The notes under the pieces are model-generated. The model saw only the letters and a program-made list of their open reading frames with translations, was not told the origin of the DNA and did not search any database. This document shows positions 58,741 to 64,000 of a stretch of DNA of 64,000 nucleotides, piece by piece. The stretch lies in NCBI RefSeq assembly GCF_024323335.1, contig NC_066580.1, positions 141,474,188 through 141,538,187 on the forward strand, in the 5' to 3' direction. Source of the DNA: Lathyrus oleraceus. Lineage: Eukaryota > Streptophyta > Magnoliopsida > Fabales > Fabaceae. The position numbers and the translations under genes are program-made. The stretch's first letter is position 1; every line of letters starts with the position of its first letter.

Positions 58741-60494
58741 TTACACCACAGGGAAGCACAAGAGACAGCCACAAGGAAGCCAGTTTAGGATCGATCCAAA
58801 AAGGCATACTAAATCAAGACTCATCCTAATGAGGAAAGAACTCAATAGGGAAAACCCATCCCATTATGTGTGGGGAGGGAACGGAAACAACCGTCATCCA
58901 CGAGGATATAACTCAGTGGGGAACGCAGAAGGAAATGACAGACACTTTCTGCTTAAGGGGTCGACTCTATATGGAGAGATCAGACACACCCACATCTGCT
59001 AGGGGAGGATCTACTGGGGAGATCTGCATCACCAACTAGCAGGAGACAACAATCAACCGATATATGGCAACAGATGCAACATGAGTACCTGAATGTTATG
59101 ATTATGCATGTATGCATTATGCATGAGGAATGTATGATGAATGCTGACAAACAGACATGTCTAACACACATAAGTCCAGGAATCAATCACCCGGTGCTAC
59201 TCTTCCAGAGGGAAGGCCAAAATCACCAGAGAGCAAAAGAAAGTCTGCTGGAGACTGGGACATCAGGGAACAACAACGTCCTGCCGGGGAGGAAGGCCAC
59301 AAGAGGCTTCCGGAGGGATCATCAATCACAACCGGATGAAAGAGTTCAATGTACAGGCAAACACGCCACAACAACAACTCATGTTGGAGATCAGAAATAC
59401 CAAGAAGCAACCAGATCTCTGATGAGGATAGATAGGCATTGATAAAGCTCATCATGCCAACAACTCCGCTGAGGAATCTATCCGAGGGAATGCCGGATTA
59501 TTGGGATGTCAAACCACTAAATACCAAATCTTCCAAAGACAAACACCCATGCCGGGGAGAGGAGAAGACTGCTCTGCTGGAGAGACGAAAGTTGAAGTCT
59601 TCAATAATCTGCTTGGGAACTGGCCCACAAAAGTGTTCCAACAGCAAACTTTGATGGGGATGCCCCATGGTAGGGCTCAAACAGCACTCTACTGGGGATA
59701 CACCACAATAGAGCTAACAGGGACTTGGAGGAAGAATGCTGCACTGCCGGGGACACGAAGATGAACAACTTCTACCAACACTGCACTGAGCAACCTCGCT
59801 GAGGAGAAACCATAAGAGGTTCTACAGGAAAAAGATACAGTTATGCTCGAGATACGAACAAATGTCTTACCTGTTGGTAATCATACCACCCTTGGGAGAG
59901 CACTGTGGATCTCCTAAGTATCCTTCCATCATTGTGAATGTTCACTTTGTTTAAGAACAATTTGTGAAAAATTTGTTTATTTTGAAAACAATGATACTTT
60001 ATAAATTAAAACATGCAAAACATTTGTTGAGTTGAAACAAATAAGAGTGCAAATAATTGGATAAAAGCTCAAATTGATGTGATGGAATGGTAGTCTGCAA
60101 ATGGCAAGACTCCATAGATATGTACAAGTTTGAAATCGGTGATATATATTGGAGGAGGGCTACATTGAACATAATGACCTTTTCTCTACCAATTCCGAAT
60201 TTCGATGTATCCGAAGCCTCAGTCGACGACGAATCGAGAATCCCTGGCGGATGACAGATGTGGAGCACAGTCTTGTCAGGATGCAGTTACTTGCCAAATC
60301 CCTAATTTTTGCCTAGATTGCCCCAGTGTGAGGTGATCAATCTAGCGGGATGCAAATTCTTCTTCTTTTTTTTCAATGTCTCTAACTTTTGCCTGGATCG
60401 CCCTTTCGGGTTTTCAATCCACCGAGACGCTCCTTTTTGCCTAAGTGGCCCTTTGGGGTGTTCAACTTAGCGAGCTACTTTGTTCTTTTTTGTT
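58741..60494 (-). other. Element B 3' UTR, remaining part
   Basis: No gene seen. The segment 60061-60480 aligns, reversed, with element A's 19190-19600, including the 'ccctttcgggttttcaatcc' repeats just after the integrase stop. The rest is GA-rich low-conservation sequence. Confidence 0.7.
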
Positions 60495-60838
60495 TTAGGC
60501 GAAGTATTTCTTGACTGCATCGGAATTCACAAGACGAGTGAACTTCTCCATCCATTGTTGTAAGTGTCAAAGCACCGCCTGAAAAGGCTCTCTTGACAAC
60601 ATATGGACATTCATAGCTTGGGGTTCACTTGCCCCTGGAATCGGGCGCGAAAGACAAGACTTTCTTGAGCACAAGGTCACCTTCTCGGAACACACGAGGC
60701 TCGACCTTCTTATCGAATGCTTTCTTCACTCTCTGCTGATATAACTGACCATGACACATGGCAGTTAATCTCTTCTTTTCGATCGGATTCACTTGGTCGT
60801 AACGACTCTGAATCCATTCAGCATCAGTTAACTTGGGA
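60495..60838 (-). pseudogene. int: Element B integrase C-terminal remnant
   Basis: Minus strand from KLTDAEWIQSRYDQVNP to DAVKKYFA-stop (TAA at 60497-60495). It includes LTAMCHGQLYQQRVKKAFDK, VFREGDLVLKKVLSF and a GPY-like module reading CPYVVKRAFSGG (Gly changed to Cys). A TGA near 60630 replaces Trp. The zinc domain and catalytic core are missing; the break lies at about 60838, next to a pyrimidine tract. Confidence 0.85.
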
Positions 60839-60845
60839 CTTCGAG

Positions 60846-60958
60846 GGTGCTATTTTTTTCTTTTGTTTCTTTCTTTCTTTTTCTTTCTTTTGATTTGGAT
60901 TTCTTTTGATTTCTTTTGATTTTGCACCCTCCTCTCTTTCTTTTTTTTTCTTTTTTGT
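60846..60958. repeat. Pyrimidine-rich tract at a deletion junction
   Basis: About 110 bp, mostly T with C (tttcttttgtttctttcttt and similar). It joins the pol stub to the integrase tail. On the minus strand it is translated as a Lys-rich run, which is not meaningful. Confidence 0.85.
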
Positions 60959-61143
60959 AATGCCCCAATTGGCTGTTCTGCTGATTCTCGAGATGCAGCT
61001 GAGTGATCTTCTTTTCTTGCTCAAGAAGTCGGGAAATCTCGTCAGGAATCCTTTCAACATCATCTTCCTCTACTTCGAATACAGGGAATTCTAAATTGGG
61101 AGATGGCGTTGGATCATTATGTTCAATGGGTTTAAGAATCAAC
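60959..61143 (-). pseudogene. pol: Element B pol stub (second exon start)
   Basis: Begins right after the intron acceptor: ILKPIEHNDPTPSPNLEFPV and FEVEEDDVERIPDEISRLLEQ, homologous to element A's 9598-9770. It stops being recognisable near 60960, where a deletion removed RT and RNase H. Confidence 0.8.
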
Positions 61144-61409
61144 CTGCATAATGATTTTGAGTATAAAAGCTTTTTGGAAATCAAACAAGACAATCGTTAT
61201 GCAGATGAAAAGATTGCTTTTATTCTTCTTTTTAGGGTTTTTTGTGATCACCAATTTCATGCAAAAAGCGAAAAGGGAAAACAAATGGAAAAACAAATGT
61301 TTTACATGCTTTTATTTGAATGAAAATATCATTGCACAAATGTTGCCAACAATGTCATCACTTCTCCTTTTGGCATGGGAGAAGGGTTTTTAAACAAAGT
61401 GATTATTAC
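61144..61409 (-). other. Element B intron
   Basis: Minus strand donor GTAATAATC at 61409 and acceptor CATTATGCAG ending at 61144; 266 bp. The exons join PTVVHKSE-type sequence to ILKPIEHND. Same position, similar length and identical acceptor core (ATTATGCAG) as in element A. Confidence 0.78.
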
Positions 61410-61578
61410 TCTGACTTATGAACAACTGTAGGAACGCCCACAGTGACCCAATTGCGACAGATCCCTCCAGGGATGACAAATGTCATTATCCTTTGCATCA
61501 GCAGCTTCTGCTTTTGAACAACCCTTTTCGTTGATGACCTCAGAAGAAAAGTCGACGCCAGCCCGGGGCTTGTTATCT
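61410..61578 (-). pseudogene. Element B gag-pro 3' remnant
   Basis: Short segment ending PTVVHKS before the intron. The protease that lies between gag and this point in element A is absent, so an internal deletion is inferred. Confidence 0.6.
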
Positions 61579-63105
61579 TCAAGCTTGATTACCATTGGGA
61601 CCTAAGTCCTCAAAGCTCAGAATCCCTGATCTGATAAGGTCCTGCACCTTATTCTTCAACTGAAAGCAGCTTTCCACATCATGACCAGGAGCACCCGAAT
61701 GATACACACAATGCTGATCAGGCCTATACCACCACCGAGGGTTGACGGGTATAGCCGGCGGGTCTCTAGGAGTAATCAAGTTCCGCTCTATCAAAGAGGG
61801 ATACAGCTCTGTGTACGACATAGGGATCGGATCAAAAATGATCGTCTTCCTCTCATTACTTGTACTGGCTTGATTACCATTGTGAGGCTGGTAAGCCTGC
61901 TGTTGAGGACGATGTTGTTGATGCTGATATTGCTGAGTTGGCCTTCCATGCTATTGGGGTTGAGTTGCTGGAATAGTCACAGCAGCAGCCTGACGATACT
62001 GTCCTCTGTTCACATTCCTCCGACGGTGCACAACATTTGTTTCACTCTCTCCCCTTCTGGGTGCCCCAGAGGATGGCTTCTTAGAATTCGAAGAACTCGA
62101 AGAGCCAGGATCTTGTATCTTTCCTGCTTTAATGAGACTCTCAGTCCTCTCCCCACAGACAATAACATCAGAAAAGCTACTGAACGGGCAGCTCCCCATG
62201 CGATCCATGAACACACCCTGCAAGGTCCTGATGAACATGTCAGTCAGCTCTCTTTCCAACATCGGAGGTTGCACTCTTGCGGCTAGCCCACGCCACCTCT
62301 GGGCGTACTCTTTGAAGCTTTCCCCAGTCTTCTGACACAAGCTCTGCAGTTGGGTTCGGCTCGGAGCCATATCTATGTTGTGCTTGTATTGCCTCAGAAA
62401 GGCTTCACCCAGATCTCTCCAGCTTCTGACTGATTCTTTCTTCAGATCCATATACCAGTCCAAAGACGCTCCAGACAAATTGTCTTGGAAAAAATACATC
62501 CACATCTTCTCATCGTTAGTGTATGCTGAGATTTTCCTGTAGTAGGCTTGCACATGAGTGCGAGGACAGGAAGTGCCATTGTATTTGTCAAAAGACGGCG
62601 CCTTGAATTTGTAGGGGATTCTCAAACCTTCCACCAGACCCATGTTAGTCACATCAAACCCAAGGGAGTTCTGACATTCCATAGCTCGGATTTTCTCAGC
62701 AAGGGCATCGACCTTCCGATCCCTCTCTTCGACTCTCCCCACAACCTCATCATCTTCACTAAGCAGAGTGATCATGTCCTCTTGTCTATCAACAAGCGGA
62801 GCAGGATGACGAATCGGAGCCCGGGTAGCTCTGGCGTTAACAGTCTCTGCAGCAAGAGGCTGTCTGTTAATTCTGATACCCCTTAATTCATCCCCTACAG
62901 CGTAGTCATTGACGGGAGCAGCAACAACATTCTCATGAACGAGTACACCCACTGGTGATGCTCGGTTGGACGGCGGAATTACGGTCTCATGTATCTGGGC
63001 TAAGGCACGCAACTCCTCTTGCCCCTGAACGACCCCTTGCATCATTGTCATAAACTGGGCCATGTTAGCCCTCATCTCAGCCAACTCAGCTTGAACTTGA
63101 TCCAT
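61579..63105 (-). pseudogene. gag: Element B gag, nearly intact
   Basis: ATG at 63105 (MDQVQAELAEMRANMAQF; the frame stays open upstream to 63123). A coiled-coil-like N-terminus precedes the capsid core (YKFKAPSFDKYNGTSCPRTH, YFFQDNLSGASLDWYMDLKK, FKEYAQRWRGLAARVQPPML). A Ser/Arg-rich basic linker and Gln-rich stretch follow, then a CHHC knuckle CVYHSGAPGHDVESC near 61710. A single TAG at 61953-61951 (glutamine expected) interrupts a ~509-codon frame ending at 61579. It is much better preserved than element A's gag, so this element is younger or under different constraint. Confidence 0.88.
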
Positions 63106-63123
63106 ACTTTTCTGTTGATTCAA

Positions 63124-64000
63124 TCTGGTTGAGTAGCGGTGCGGTCGTTGATCAGCTATCCTGTCTCAGTCAGGAACCAAAGTGAGAAGTCTCTCCCAAG
63201 CATGTCTGTAATGCAAGAATGATATGTGCATGATATGCATGGTATGGGTACTATATTTTATCATGAATGATCCTGAGAAAGGATATGCACATGCGGGTTA
63301 ACTTTTTTCTTTTTTCCACGCATTATTATTTTTTGAAAATAAACATGCTATGATGCAGATGATGCAACTATGACTAGCGGGCTGTGCATCTCAAGGCACA
63401 GGATCGGAGCTTTGACTTGAACTCGGAACCACAAATCATCTGAGACCCAAAATCATCTGAAACCCAAAGTCATCTGGAACCCATACTTCAGAACCAAATC
63501 ACCACCTGAGCAAGTACCCTCAACTCCAGCCCAGGGATCCGAAATAAACGGAACCCTCTGATAAATGCTAAGGTCAAACCTCCGACGTCCAGAAATAAAG
63601 ATCCATAAATCCGGCTTAACCAAAGTCACCATCACCAAATCACTGGCAGAAACCTGTACTTGCAAGAGTCAAACCCTCCCCTCACAGGTGAATTCTAACA
63701 AGGTCATCCTAAGGCGAACAATGGTCTCGACAATCGGGCAAAGATACTCAACGGGTTTGCCCTTTCGGGTGTGCCGTTGCAGCTCTCTTAAGATCGTCTA
63801 AACCAAAGATCCGGGAAAGAACGGTCACCGAAGTCAATAGCTCAAATGAGATAACCCAACTTGAGTGGAATAACTCCAAACGGAAGGACTCTCTCAAATG
63901 AACCTTGTTCGGCTGTGGTGACACATCGCAACAACATGCTGATATAGCAAGTGAGGAGACGTGAGACCACACTAATCCTAGGTGTATACTCGGGCCTGGG
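63124..64000 (-). other. Element B region upstream of gag
   Basis: No ORF1 is recognisable, whereas in element A ORF1 ends only 260 bp before gag. Contains a threefold 17-18 bp repeat (63432-63485, 'aaatcatctgagaccc' type) and no other feature I can support. Confidence 0.6.

Larger units (their letters stand above)
51487..64000 (-). mobile_element. Element B: Ogre-type, minus strand, deletion derivative
   Basis: 3' LTR at 51487-56355, PPT, a 3' UTR with several minisatellites, integrase tail, pol stub, intron, gag and leader; the 5' end is beyond the window. The left flank CCTAT (51482-51486) should be one TSD copy; the target was the RT sequence that ends there. Protease, RT, both RNases H and the integrase core are absent, so it could move only with proteins supplied by a relative. 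Confidence 0.88.

Noticed and set aside
60828..61193. 121-codon ORF with a Lys-rich tail resembling a nuclear-localised protein
   Set aside because: The N-terminal part is the pol stub and intron edge; the Lys run is the pyrimidine tract read on the minus strand.
1..64000. Search for tRNA, rRNA, host exons, MITEs, Helitrons or organellar inserts
   Set aside because: Nothing recognisable by eye; almost every stretch can be assigned to an LTR element. A repeat-masking and profile search would be needed to exclude small inserts.

Overview
This is plant nuclear heterochromatin made entirely of LTR retrotransposons. The organism is most likely a large-genome legume of tribe Fabeae (Pisum/Vicia/Lathyrus type). 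That inference rests on Ogre-type Ty3/gypsy elements with ~4.8 kb LTRs, on SIRE/Maximus-type Ty1/copia elements with an extra downstream ORF, and on the legume flavour of the ORF1 domain. I see no host gene, tRNA, rRNA or CRISPR array. Layout: the window is a nest of insertions, most of which can be closed by matching 5-bp target-site duplications (TSDs). The oldest visible layer is a 433-bp reverse-transcriptase fragment of another Ty3 element (51054-51486), hit by two Ogre-type elements in opposite orientation. Element A (+) runs from beyond the left edge to 51053. It has a cut 5' LTR (3084-3444), PBS, ORF1, gag-pro, a 258-bp intron, RT-RNase H-second RNase H, integrase, a long repeat-bearing 3' UTR, PPT and 3' LTR (46257-51053). 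Removing the inserts leaves about 12.5 kb of internal sequence, so about 22 kb with two LTRs, which is the size expected for Ogre. Element B (-) runs from 51487 past the right edge. It is a deletion derivative that keeps gag, an intron, the tip of pol, the integrase tail, a 3' UTR full of minisatellites and the LTR. Inserts in element A: (1) a minus-strand Ogre-type LTR cut by the left edge (1-3083), inside the 5' LTR; (2) a 6.1-kb solo LTR (11522-17645) inside the second RNase H, itself carrying a 1.4-kb solo LTR of another family (13187-14601); (3) a minus-strand SIRE-like copia (20467-28468), complete at its ends but lacking integrase and the RT core; (4) a plus-strand SIRE-like copia of the same superfamily (29505-45627), whose gag is split by a solo Ogre-type LTR (30671-35556) and whose 3' LTR holds another solo LTR (43255-45342). 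How the parts work: in each element the polyproteins supply capsid, protease, RT/RNase H and integrase. LTRs carry TATA boxes and polyadenylation signals, and PBS and PPT prime reverse transcription. All copies are decayed. Nonsense codons fall mostly where glutamine or tryptophan is expected, as methylated-cytosine deamination would produce. The most notable signals are a TMV-type leaky stop (TAG CAA TTA) between pol and the env-like ORF of the plus copia, the serial in-frame deletions of the minus copia, frame-restoring introns in both Ogre elements, a PBS look-alike in U5 of several LTR families, and a repeat motif shared by the 3' UTRs of the two Ogre families. I found no clearly new biological system.
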